Under the pieces are notes generated by a model, which searched no databases, was not told the DNA's origin, and worked only from the letters and a program-made list of their open reading frames with translations. Shown here in pieces: positions 26,024 to 34,830 of a stretch of 34,830 nt of DNA. Position numbers and translations under genes: made by a program. Origin of the DNA: Aureococcus anophagefferens (Eukaryota > Sar > Pelagophyceae > Pelagomonadales > Pelagomonadaceae); the NCBI RefSeq assembly GCF_000186865.1, contig NW_008705573.1, forward strand, positions 224,375 to 259,204. Reading direction: 5' to 3'. Within the stretch, counting starts at the first letter, position 1. Each line of letters opens with the position of its first letter.

Positions 26024-29000
26024 ATGTCAGGCGCGCTCCTCCTCCTCGCACTCGCGCCTCTCGTCGGCGGCCGGCGGCCGCGGCGCCTCGAGAAGCTCGC
26101 GTCGGACTACGACTCTCTCGTGAGCGCCGTCGCGCACGACGAGACGACGAGCACGGTGCGCGTGAAGCTGGCCGACAGCGCCACGCCCGTGCCCCTGGAG
26201 CACGCCGTCGGCGGCGCGCCGCGGCGGACCTTCCGCCCCGCGGGCGTCCACGAGGCGCGGCACGTCGCCGCGGGGCTCGACCGCTGGTGGAGCTTCACGT
26301 TCCCCGACGCGGCGCTCGCGTTGGAAGCGCTGGAGGCGATGCTCGACGACGAGCTGCTCGAGGGTGACATCACGACCTGCGAGCTCGCCATGAAGGTGAA
26401 TGTGTTAGCCCCGCCGCCCGGTGGGGGCGGCGGCGGCGGCGGCGGCCGGCCGCCGAAGCCGAAGCCCCGGCCTCATCCGACGACGGCGCCGACGCCGGCG
26501 CCGGAGGTCTCGTCCGACGACGGCCCCGGCGACCCGTCCGCCACCTACGAGGACCCGGACGACCCCTACTACGACCTCTACCAGAAGAGTGTCTTCGAGA
26601 GCCTCCGGGTCCCCGACGCGTGGGCGCTCGGCGCCGGCCGGACGGACGTCGTCGTCCAGATCATCGACACGGGCTCCCAGTGGCACGCGGACCTCGTCGG
26701 CAACCGCTGGGAAAACGCCGGCGAGGTCTGCGGCAACGGCCTCGACGACGACGGCAACGGCTACGTCGACGACTGCTACGGCTACAACCACGCGGACGGC
26801 CACGGCGGCGACGACCTGTCCACGTACAACAGCCACGGCGTCCACTGCGCGGGCAACGTCGCGGCGAGCACGAACAACGGCGTCGGGATCGCCGGCGTCG
26901 CCGGCGACGGCAGCGTGACGATCATGACGTCCGTCCTCTTCGGCAACACGGCGACGACGGGCGACGCGGAGGCGCTGGTCTACGGCGCGGACAACGGCGC
27001 CCACGTCTCGTCCAACTCCTGGGGCTGGCTCGGCAGCACGAGCTTCTACGGCGGGGCCGTCCAGGACGCCGTCGACTACGCGACGGACCTGGGCGTCGTC
27101 GTCCTCGCCGCCGCGGGCAACGACGACGACGACAACTGGCACTGGCCCGCGCGCTACGACCGCGTCTACGCCGTCGCCGCGACGGACGCGACCGGCGCCA
27201 AGGCGTCCTTCTCCAACTACGGCGACTGGGTCGACTTCGCCGCGCCGGGCGAATCCATCGTCTCGCTCGTCAACGACGGCGGCTACTCGGCCATGTCGGG
27301 CACGTCCATGTCGACGCCCTTGGTGGCGGGCATCGTCGCCTTCGGCCTGAGCCTCACGAACGACGCGGCGCTCGTGAACCGCACGCTCGTGCGCAAGTGC
27401 CTCCGCGACACCGCCCTGGACGTCGGCGACCTCAACAGCCGCGAGATCGGCAAGTACGTCCAGGCCGACGGCTTCGTCGCGTGCGTCTCCGACATCGACA
27501 CGCCGTCGTCCCCGCCGTCGACGACGCCGCGGCCGACGGCACTCGAGACCGCCGCGCCGACGGACGCGTTCTGCACGGAGTTCGTCCTCGCGGGCGGCGA
27601 CGCGTACAACGACGACAAGATGGGCACCTACGCGGTCCTGCCGGGCGAGTTCTGCGGCGGCAAGCACAAGTACCGCTGCGTCGACTGCGCCTACGAGCTG
27701 GACCTGAACGCGTACTACTACTCGGGCTATCCGCTCTGGGCCATCGGCGAGAAGGACTGCGGCGACCTCAACGTCTGGTTCTACAGCCTCTCCGGCGCGG
27801 AGACGCCGGACCTCTCCACGGAGACGTGGTACGAGGAGGCCGCCGAGCTCTCGGCCTTTTACCCGAACGCCGGCCTGACGCTGACCTGCGCGAGCTACGC
27901 GCACGGTTCGACGGACGCGCCGAGCGCCGTGCCGACGAGCGAGCCGACTCCCGCGCCAGCCGCCGCGCCCGACGCGCCCAGCGCCGTTCCGACGAGCGAA
28001 CCGACGCCCGCGCCGCTCGCCGCGCCCACGGCGACGAAGGCGCCGAACGCGACCGCGGATCTCTCGCCGACGTACGCGCCGACCCGAATCCCGACGTCCG
28101 AGCCGACGCCCGCGCCGACGCCGCGGCCGACCTACGCGCCCTCGCTCGCGCGCCCCACGTACAACACCAGCGCGCCGACGCCGGTCAGCGCCGCGCCGTC
28201 GCTCGCGCCGTCGGGGGCGCCCGTCGCGGCGCCCACGACGCCGCGGCCGTCGTCGACGCCGAAGCCGACGGCGTCCTACTGCACGGCGTTCGTGCTCTCC
28301 GGCGGGTTCTCCTACAACTCCGGCAAGCTGGGCACGTACCGCGCCACCGGCGACTTCTGCGACGGGAGGCCCGTCTACGCGTGCGTCGACTGCGCCTACG
28401 AGCTCGAGCTCACGGCGTTCTACTACGCCGGCTACCCGCTCTGGGCCATCGGCGAGAACGGCTGCGGCGACCTCGACGTCTGGTTCTACAGCCCGTCGAC
28501 GGCGGCGACGCCGGACCTCGCGGACGGCTGGTACGAGGAGACGGACGCGACGTCGCAATTCGCCTTCAACGGCGACCTGGCGCTCACCTGCGTGAGCTAC
28601 GACCTCGGCGTCCCCGCGCCGACGGGCGCCCCGACGCCGCGGCCCCGGCCGACGCCGACGACGCGGCCGACGTCGCCGGCGCCCGAGCCCGCGCCGACGG
28701 CGATCGCCGCCGCGGCGCCGACGGCGGCGGCGGGCTACGACCCGTCGCCCGTCCCCGCGCCCGCGCCGTCGCCCGCGCCCACCGCGCCGACGCCGGCGCC
28801 GTCGCTCGCGCCCGCGCCCGCGCCGTCGGCGGCGCCCGCGCCCGCGCCGACGACGGCCGCGCCTTCGGAGGCGCCCACGGCGGCGCCGGTCCCCGCGCCG
28901 ACGACGGCCGCGCCGTCGCCCGCGCCGACGCCGCGCCCGTCCGTCGCGCCCTCGACGGCCCGGCCCTCGGCGGCGCCGCGGCCGGCCCCGACGCCGGCGC

Positions 29001-29578
29001 CGGTCACTCCCGCCCCGACGCCGCGGCCGACGGCGCCGCCCGCGCCCGCGCCGACGTCGAGTTGCCGCGACTCGACGAGCTGGTACCGCACCGTGCGACG
29101 GAAGGACTGCGCGTACGTCGCGCGGCACCCAACGAAGATGTGCGGCACGAGGGGCGTCGACGACGTGCGCGCGGAGGACGCCTGCCCCGCGGCGTGCGGC
29201 GCCTGCGACGACGACGCGACCGTAGCGCCGACATCGGCCTCGTCGGACGAGTGCTCCGACAGCGCGTCGTGGTACTACAAGAAGAGCAAGAAGACGTGCG
29301 CCACCTTCGTGAGCAAGAAGCCGAAGAAGAATTGCAAGCGCAAGGGCGTGGACGACGTGCGCGGTCGCGACGCCTGTCCAGCGACGTGCGGCGGCTGCGA
29401 CGCCGGCGACGAGGCGGACGACGCCGAGTGCCAGGACTCGTCGAGCTGGTACTCCAAAAAATCCAAGAACGGGTGCGACTGGGCGAGCAAGAAGTCCAAG
29501 AACTGCAAGAAGAAGGACGAGTTCAAGGTCAAGGCCCTCGAAGCCTGTCCCGCGACGTGCGGCGCGTGCGGAGACTAA
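26024..29578 (+). CDS. Secreted subtilisin-like serine protease (S8) with duplicated Cys modules and three ShK-like repeats
   Basis: A 1184-residue single exon. A signal peptide (MSGALLLLALAPLVGG) and a prodomain-like region precede a Gly/Pro linker. The S8 domain shows the triad D215 (QIIDTGSQW), H271 (NSHGVHCAGN) and S428 (SGTSMSTPLVAG), with oxyanion N366 (AAAGND). An acidic loop (CGNGLDDDGNGYVDDC) looks like a calcium site. After Pro/Thr/Ala linkers come two copies of a Cys-rich module of about 110 residues (from 516 and 752; shared CVDCAYEL, GYPLWAIGE, CGDL(N/D)VWFYS). A long Pro/Ala/Thr mucin-like stretch follows, then three six-cysteine repeats (1014-1183: C-x-D-S-x-S-W-Y to ACPA(A/T)CG(A/G)C) resembling ShKT domains. 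The layout suggests an extracellular or cell-surface protease. The two Cys modules are unrecognised. Confidence 0.9.
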   Translation: MSGALLLLALAPLVGGRRPRRLEKLASDYDSLVSAVAHDETTSTVRVKLADSATPVPLEHAVGGAPRRTFRPAGVHEARHVAAGLDRWWSFTFPDAALALEALEAMLDDELLEGDITTCELAMKVNVLAPPPGGGGGGGGGRPPKPKPRPHPTTAPTPAPEVSSDDGPGDPSATYEDPDDPYYDLYQKSVFESLRVPDAWALGAGRTDVVVQIIDTGSQWHADLVGNRWENAGEVCGNGLDDDGNGYVDDCYGYNHADGHGGDDLSTYNSHGVHCAGNVAASTNNGVGIAGVAGDGSVTIMTSVLFGNTATTGDAEALVYGADNGAHVSSNSWGWLGSTSFYGGAVQDAVDYATDLGVVVLAAAGNDDDDNWHWPARYDRVYAVAATDATGAKASFSNYGDWVDFAAPGESIVSLVNDGGYSAMSGTSMSTPLVAGIVAFGLSLTNDAALVNRTLVRKCLRDTALDVGDLNSREIGKYVQADGFVACVSDIDTPSSPPSTTPRPTALETAAPTDAFCTEFVLAGGDAYNDDKMGTYAVLPGEFCGGKHKYRCVDCAYELDLNAYYYSGYPLWAIGEKDCGDLNVWFYSLSGAETPDLSTETWYEEAAELSAFYPNAGLTLTCASYAHGSTDAPSAVPTSEPTPAPAAAPDAPSAVPTSEPTPAPLAAPTATKAPNATADLSPTYAPTRIPTSEPTPAPTPRPTYAPSLARPTYNTSAPTPVSAAPSLAPSGAPVAAPTTPRPSSTPKPTASYCTAFVLSGGFSYNSGKLGTYRATGDFCDGRPVYACVDCAYELELTAFYYAGYPLWAIGENGCGDLDVWFYSPSTAATPDLADGWYEETDATSQFAFNGDLALTCVSYDLGVPAPTGAPTPRPRPTPTTRPTSPAPEPAPTAIAAAAPTAAAGYDPSPVPAPAPSPAPTAPTPAPSLAPAPAPSAAPAPAPTTAAPSEAPTAAPVPAPTTAAPSPAPTPRPSVAPSTARPSAAPRPAPTPAPVTPAPTPRPTAPPAPAPTSSCRDSTSWYRTVRRKDCAYVARHPTKMCGTRGVDDVRAEDACPAACGACDDDATVAPTSASSDECSDSASWYYKKSKKTCATFVSKKPKKNCKRKGVDDVRGRDACPATCGGCDAGDEADDAECQDSSSWYSKKSKNGCDWASKKSKNCKKKDEFKVKALEACPATCGACGD

Positions 29579-29673
29579 CGACGGCAGGCGTAGTCGGGCC
29601 GGGGGCGCTTCTCGATGCGTCTCTCTCCCCCGGACGGGGCTCGGGCTTCCCCCACTCACAAGCGCCCACCGCA

Positions 29674-30946
29674 TTACAGGAAGTACTCCGGCACGGGGCT
29701 CTTCTGGGGCACGCCGCGCAGCTCCTGGGCCGCGGCCTCGAAGATCTGGAAGTTGCGGCCGAGGTCGTCGTCGAGCTCGAGGATCGCGGCGACGTTGCCG
29801 CAGCGGTAGCAGTAGTTCGGCGCGGACCAGACCGTCACCAGGGTCGCGTTGAAGAGGGGCTTGTGGCCCTCCATGACGAGCTGGTGCGCGCGCGCGATCA
29901 ACGTCAGCCGGTTCGCGGCGTTGAACTTCTCGACGACGTCGCCGCCGAAGAGGTAGCCCGCGCCTACGACGCAGGGACGGTCGCGCAAACGCATAGAACG
30001 GCCGGACTTCCAAACATCCAAGGATGCGGTCAGATCAGATATTTGGTATGTTTTTTTGGCAAATGTCGTCACGCGGCGCCGTTTTGGTCGCTCGGAATAG
30101 CGCGAGTCTACCTCCCTCCGCACGAAAACACGAAAGAAAGAGGACGCCGCCAAAGCACCTCGCGGCGAGAGGCCCCAGCCCGCGATCTCCTCCGGGTCGG
30201 ACCACATCAGATCGCACATCGCGCCGTCGTGCGGCACCTCCTGCTTGCGGTCGATGGTGCGGATCTGGTCGAGCGTGTTGATGGACGGGCTCAGGCCCCC
30301 GTGGACGCAGAAGACGCTGTCGTCGACGATGGCCGACAGGCTCAGGAAGTCGAAGACCTCCGTGCAGTACTTCCAGACGTTGACGGAACCGTACTTTCGC
30401 AGGCACTCGTCGTAGAAGCCGTAGACCTGCGTGATCTGGCGGCTCTCGTGGTTGCCGCGGATCAGCGTGATGCGGTCCGGGTGCCGGACCTTCAACGCCA
30501 GCAACAGCAGGAAGGTCTCGACGGAGTAGTGGCCGCGGTCGACGAAGTCGCCGAGGAAGAGGTAGTTCCTCCCCGGGCAGTCGCCGCCGACGCGGAACAG
30601 CTCCAGCAGGTCGTAGAACTGGCCGTGGATGTCGCCGCAGATCGTCACGGGCGCGTCCACGCGCTGCACGTTGCTCTCGTCGACCTGCGAGGACGCGCGC
30701 GTCTCGGACCGCGTTCGAACCGAGCGGCGCGCGGCGCGCGCGGCGCGCGCGCCGCGGGGACGAGGGTCCCGCGGGGCGCGCGCGCGCGCACGACGCGCGC
30801 GCGGCGGCGGCGGCCCCGGCGCGGCGGACGCGGCGGCGCGCGAGGATCTCCTTGGCCATCTCGCAGAGCACGCGCACCTCATTCTCGTCGAGCACGTCGC
30901 AGTTGCGCAGCTGCGCGATGGCCTTGTCGAGGTCGAGTGTCGGCAT
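29674..30946 (-). CDS. PPP4C: Serine/threonine protein phosphatase 4 catalytic subunit (three exons)
   Basis: A metal-dependent PPP-family phosphatase. Exons 30946-30842, 30684-30159 and 29963-29674 give 306 residues, the usual length of PP4. Metal and catalytic motifs are intact: [44 protein letters not shown] and [37 protein letters not shown] and the C-terminal YFL, the methylated tail in PP2A-like enzymes, follow. [18 protein letters not shown] matches PP4/PP2A across the first junction. Intron 1 (30685-30841, 157 nt) is GC-AG and extremely GC-rich; intron 2 (29964-30158, 195 nt) is GT-AG and AT-richer. Neither shows flanking duplications or introner ends. Divergent from the kinesin with 240 bp between start codons. 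PP4 is favoured over PP2A or PP6 by the N-terminal [23 protein letters not shown]. Confidence 0.94.
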
Positions 30947-31186
30947 GCCCGGCGCGGGCGCGGCGCGCCGCGAGCGTTCGCGTGTGGCGCTCCGGCGGTG
31001 TCTCGCGAGCCCACTCGACTTTCCTGTTGGTGCCGCGCCGGCGGCGGCGCAGTCGTCTCTCGTCGCTCTGCACCTCGCCGGAATGTTGGCAATGCCCCGA
31101 CAAAGTGCCTGCAACCTCGACCTCGCAGCTTCCAAACGATGCCGATGTCTCTCGAGTAGGCAGCCCGCCGCTGCACAAAACGCGCC

Positions 31187-34100
31187 ATGGCCGACGACGC
31201 GGGCCCCGCCGGCGGCGTGTCCGTCATGCTGCGCATCCGGCCGCGCAACGCGAAGGAGCAGGAGGGCGACGACTGCTGGAGCTGGAGCGACGACGCCATC
31301 GTCGAGGTGGGCCCGTCGGGCAACAAGCGCTACGCCTACGACCGCTGCTTCGCGCCCGGCGTCGGGAACAAGGAGGTCTACGAGTGCTGCGGCAAGCCCG
31401 TCGTCGCCGGCGCCCTCCGGGGCGTCAACGGGACCATCTTCACGTACGGGCAGACCGGCTCGGGCAAGACGCACAGCATCCTCGGCGTGCCGAGCGACCC
31501 GGGCATCCTCCAGCGCACGGTCGCCGACATCTTCGCCGCCGTCGACGAGCGGCCGGACTCGAACTGGACCGTGCGCGTGAGCTACATGGAGGTCTACAAC
31601 GAGGAGATCAACGACCTGCTCGCCGCGGCGGACGGCGACGACAAGCGCCGGGGCAAGAACCTCAAGATCGTCAGCGACGACCCGGTCAAGGGCGCCGTCA
31701 TCGCGGGCCTCTCGGAGACGGCCGTCGAGCACGCGACGGCGCTGCTCGACGTCATCCGGAGCGGCGAGAGCCAGGGCAGCACAAGAGAGCGAAATTCCCA
31801 ACGTCAAAGGCTCATATCTCGGCCATTTTCCACTCGTTTCGGCTGATCTTTGGACGAGCGATCATCTCTCGGAACGGCCTCGACGCGTGGATGCCTTTTT
31901 TGGAACGCGCGCGCGCGGAACACTCACGTTGAAGCGACTTGAATCACTCTTGTGCTGCCCAGGCGAGAGCGCGCGCGCCTACGGGTCCACGGAGATGAAC
32001 GACAAGAGCTCGCGGTCCCACACGATCTGCAAGCTCTCCATCGACAGCGAGGAGACCTTCGAGGGCGACGGCGACGACGACCTGAGCCGCCGCGTCGTCA
32101 AGCGCGCGGCGTGCCTGAGCCTCGTGGATCTCGCGGGCAGCGAGCGGCAGAAGTCGACGGGCGCGTCGGGCGCGCGGCTCAAGGAGGGGTCGAACATCAA
32201 CCGGAGCCTGCTCACGCTCGGCCGCGTCATCAACAAGCTCACGGAGCAGGCGAACCGGGACCAGCGCGAGAAGCGCCGCGAGCACCGGCGGTCGCTCGCG
32301 GCCGCGGCCGACCGGCCGCCCGACAAAAAGCCACCCGCGCGCGCGTCGTTCCACCACGGCGCGCGGCACCGCGCCGCGAGCCACGGCGGCGACGAGGTCA
32401 TCATCCCCTACCGCGAGTCCAAGCTCACGCGCATCCTGAAGCAGTCGCTCGGCGGCAACGCGCGGACGACGATCCTGTGCACGATGACGACGGCGCCCGT
32501 GCACCTCGACGAGTCGCTGTCGACGCTGCGCTTCGGCCAGCTCTGCAAGCTCATCAAGAACGCGGCCCAGGAGAACGTGCAGATGACCGACAAGATGGTC
32601 GCGGCCAGGGCAGCAAAAGAGAGCGACATGCCCAACTTCAAAGGCTCCTTTCTCGGCCGGTTTCCACTCGTTTCGGCTGATTTTTGGACGAGCGATCATC
32701 TCTCGGAACGGTCTCGAAGCGTGGATGCTATGTCCGGAAAACGCGCGCGCCAAACACGCACAATGAAGCGACGTTGAATCACTCTTTTCCCGCCCAGGTC
32801 GCGGCGCGGCTCCAGCAGGAGGTGTCGGACCTGAAGCAGGAGCTGTCGCGCGTCAAGAGCGCGGTGGCGGAGCACGGCGGCGAGGACTTCGCGAACCTCG
32901 TCGAGGGCCACGAGACGTCGGCCTTCGCCGTCGTCGCGAAGCGCGAGCGCGAGCACTCGGGGGAATTAGAGGCGCGGCTGCACCACGTCACGAAAGAAAA
33001 GGAGGTCCTGGACGACGTCGTCCACGGGTTGCGCCAGCAGCTCCTGGACCACGACCGCGAGCTCAGCGAGAAGGCGCGGGCCGCGCTCGAGGCGAAGGAG
33101 CGCGACTGCGAGGCGAAGATCAGTGTGGAAACCAACCACTGGTTCAGGGAGTCCTGACCAAACTTCAAACAATTCTATCTCGGTCAAATCGAAGTCGATT
33201 CGGCTGATTTTTGGACGAATCGATTCCTCTCCTCGAGTTCTCTAGGCACAGCCAAAGAGCTTGCGTCGAAACGTTCGCATACGCTCACATTGAAGTCGGG
33301 TTGAAGATTTGGTTTCCACACAGGCGAAGATCGAAGAAGCGGAGAAGGCGACGGCGGACCTCGGCGTGCGCAAGAAGCAGCTCAAGGAGCAGAAGCAGCA
33401 CGCCCAGACCCTGGTCGCCGACCTCGACTCGCGCGAGAACGCCATCCGGCGGCGCTGCGTCCTCATCGCCAAGGCCCAGGACGCCTTCGCGGCCGCGGCG
33501 GCCGCCGTGTCGCGCGAGAAGGCCGCGGCCGTCGACGCGCGGACCGACGCCCAATCGAAGCTCGCCGCCGCCGGCGACGCCGCGGCGACGGCGTCAAATG
33601 CCCTCGCCGCCGCCCGGCAGGAGCGCTCCGCCTGCGCGGCGTCGGCCGACGCCGTCGCCGTCGAGCTCGACCGCGCCGACGCGGCGCGGCGCCGCGTGGC
33701 ACTCACATCTTCAACCCGACTTCAATGTGCGCGTGTTTGAAGGTTTCGACGCAAGCGCTTCGGCTGGGCTACGAGAACTCGATGCGAGCAATCGGTCCGT
33801 CCAAAAATCAGCCGAATCGACTTCGAGTTGACCGAGCTCGAGAATTCCAAAGTTTGGTCGGGACGTCCCGAACCGGCGGTTGATTCCCACGCAGGCGCGG
33901 CGCGCGCTCGAGGGCCGCGAGGCGACGTGCGTCGAGCGCGAGCACACGGTGAAGCGCAACCTGAAGCGCGTGGCCCTGGAGCTCGACGCGACGCGCGTCG
34001 AGCGCGACGACGCCGCGCGCGTCGCCGAGACCGCGGCGCGCGAGGTCGACGCGGCCGCGGCCGCGAACGCCGCGGCGGGCGCGCTGCTGGGCGAGGCCAT

Positions 34101-34830
34101 GATGAAGCACGCCATGGCGACCATCGAGGCGAACCGCGCCAAGGACGCCAGGGCCGAGCTGCTGGCCCGCGAGGAGGCCTGCGAGTCCTTCTGCGACGCG
34201 CTCGAGGACCGCGAGGCCGCGCTCGCGGAGCGGCTCGCGGACGTGGAGCGGCGGGAGCCGCGGCTCCGCGACGTCGAGGACCGCGAGCGCGTCCTCGTGG
34301 CGGCGGAGGCGGACCTGCTGGCGCGGCGCCGGGGCCTGGAGGCGGAGCTCGCGGCGATCCGGGACACGCACGCGCTCCAGCTCAAGAACACGGACGACGT
34401 GTTGGGCGAGCAGCTCGAGGCGGCCAAGGCCTCGCATCGGGACCTCAAGGCGGCCCGCGCGGCGCTCGACAAAGCGGACGAGACGCGCGACGCCGCCGCG
34501 GCCGCGGCCGCGGCCGCCGCCGCCGCGCGGGAACGGAACGCGAGCCGGCGGAAGCTCCGCGCGCTCCAGGGCAGGAAAAGGGTGATTCAACGTCGCTTCA
34601 ACGTGAATGTTCCGCGCGTGCGCGGTCCGGAACAATCATCCACGCTTCGAGACCGTTCCGATAGATGATCGCTTGTCCAAAAGTCAGCCGAAACGAGCGG
34701 AAAACGACCGAGATAGGAGCCTTTGAAGTTGGGAATTTCGCACCCTTTTCCTGCCCAGGCGCGCTCGACGACGCGCGGCGCGAGGCCGAGGAGGCCCTGG
34801 CGCACCGGCCGCCGGCGACCATCGACAAGA
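31187..34830 (+). CDS. Kinesin heavy chain, N-terminal motor with long coiled coil (partial at the right edge, five introner introns)
   Basis: Kinesins move along microtubules using ATP. Exons 31187-31763, 31963-32597, 32798-33112, 33324-33683, 33895-34558 and 34759 onward join in frame; the gene runs off the window. The motor has the P-loop GQTGSGKT (residues 88-95), [13 protein letters not shown], switch I NDKSSRSH (from N205), switch [11 protein letters not shown] (246-254), [18 protein letters not shown], then [17 protein letters not shown]. Loop L12, between NKL and [10 protein letters not shown], is enlarged to about 50 basic residues. The neck and stalk ([20 protein letters not shown] onward) are Ala/Glu/Arg-rich coiled coil. 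Motor style resembles kinesin-7 (CENP-E-like), but subfamily is not certain. All five visible introns are introner elements of two families in both orientations. Confidence 0.93.
31772..31962 (+). mobile_element. Introner element, family A, copy A4
   Basis: A 191-bp element in the kinesin motor, same orientation. Ends are CAGGGCAGCACAAGAG and CTCTTGTGCTGCCCAG. The perfect duplication is GCGAGAGC (31764-31771 and 31963-31970). Excising 31764-31962 as a GC-AG, phase 1 intron gives [20 protein letters not shown], the expected sequence before switch I. Confidence 0.95.
32606..32797 (+). mobile_element. Introner element, family A, copy A5
   Basis: A 192-bp element at the motor-neck boundary of the kinesin, same orientation. 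Ends are CAGGGCAGCAAAAGAG and CTCTTTTCCCGCCCAG. The perfect duplication is GTCGCGGC (32598-32605 and 32798-32805). Excising 32598-32797 as a GT-AG, phase 0 intron gives [13 protein letters not shown]. It is among the more diverged A copies internally. Confidence 0.94.
33121..33323 (+). mobile_element. Introner element, family B, copy B2
   Basis: A 203-bp element in the kinesin stalk, forward. Ends are CAGTGTGGAAACCAACC and GGTTTCCACACAG. The perfect duplication is GCGAAGAT (33113-33120 and 33324-33331). Excising 33113-33323 as a GC-AG, phase 0 intron gives [12 protein letters not shown], continuing the coiled coil. Confidence 0.94.
33692..33894 (-). mobile_element. Introner element, family B, copy B3 (reverse to host gene)
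   Basis: A 203-bp element in the kinesin stalk, in the opposite orientation to the gene. Ends are CCGCGTGG and CCCACGCAG on the gene strand. The perfect duplication is GCGCGGCG (33684-33691 and 33895-33902). Excising 33684-33894 as a GC-AG, phase 0 intron gives [14 protein letters not shown]. Confidence 0.93.
34567..34758 (-). mobile_element. Introner element, family A, copy A6 (reverse to host gene)
   Basis: A 192-bp element in the kinesin stalk, inverted relative to copies A1-A5 and to the gene. On the gene strand the ends are CAGGGCAGGAAAAG and CTTTTCCTGCCCAG-like. The perfect duplication is GCGCGCTC (34559-34566 and 34759-34766). Excising 34559-34758 as a GC-AG, phase 1 intron gives [15 protein letters not shown]. 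Confidence 0.93.

Noticed and set aside
26405..30013. A 1202-residue minus-strand open frame
   Set aside because: Low-complexity Arg/Val/Gly translation opposite the subtilase exon, with no recognisable domain.
26620..31932. A 1770-residue plus-strand open frame spanning the protease and PP4 genes
   Set aside because: It is an Arg-rich shadow frame of the subtilase and runs antisense through PP4; GC-rich sequence rarely contains stops.
1..34830. CRISPR arrays, operons, tRNA or rRNA genes
   Set aside because: No regularly spaced repeats, no bacterial gene order, and no tRNA or rRNA sequence could be recognised by eye on either strand.

Overview
The window is nuclear DNA of a GC-rich, gene-dense eukaryote. 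Introns, a kinesin, protein phosphatase 4, SYS1 and an RBR ubiquitin ligase rule out a prokaryote. Two proteins start with a signal peptide followed by an A-F-x-P type motif, typical of plastid import in algae with red-derived plastids. Nine short transposon-like introns with terminal inverted repeats and 8-bp target-site duplications match what is known as introner elements in the pelagophyte Aureococcus anophagefferens. I infer a pelagophyte alga, Aureococcus or a close relative. That assignment is inference and no database was searched.

Layout from left to right: JmjC/cupin oxygenase (-); membrane-tethered cyclophilin with PDZ-like repeats (-); SAP-domain protein, probably plastid-targeted (+); large helical-repeat, SAM and cold-shock domain protein with two introners (-); multi-pass membrane protein (-); plastid-type membrane protein (+); a low-GC spacer of about 1.1 kb; four-TM protein (-); RNF216-like RBR E3 ligase with one introner (+); GH20 beta-hexosaminidase with one introner and one 89-nt intron (-); seven-TM protein behind a 134-bp tandem duplication (+); NYN-domain nuclease-like protein (-); bifunctional aminodeoxychorismate synthase (+); SYS1 (-); small F-box-like protein (+); unknown protein (-); F-box/Kelch protein (-); DFRP1-like protein without zinc fingers (+); secreted subtilisin-like protease with ShK-like repeats (+); PP4 catalytic subunit (-); and a kinesin carrying five introners that runs off the right edge (+).

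The genes are not an operon or a pathway. They are ordinary housekeeping and accessory eukaryotic genes packed head-to-head and tail-to-tail. Three convergent pairs have stop codons only 3, 4 and 10 bp apart, so their transcripts must overlap.

The main discovery is the introner system. There are two related families: A, six copies of 191-192 bp, and B, three copies of 203-204 bp. Every copy lies inside a coding sequence, ends in CAG at its 3' side, and is flanked by an 8-bp duplication starting with GT or GC. Excising from the first base of the upstream duplication to the terminal CAG restores the reading frame exactly in all nine cases. The element thus brings the 3' splice site and borrows the 5' splice site from the duplicated host exon. 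Six of the nine resulting introns are GC-AG. Three elements lie in reverse orientation to their gene and still appear spliceable. Apparent one-base deletions in three genes (near 910, 3735 and 11070) look like sequence errors or recent lesions.
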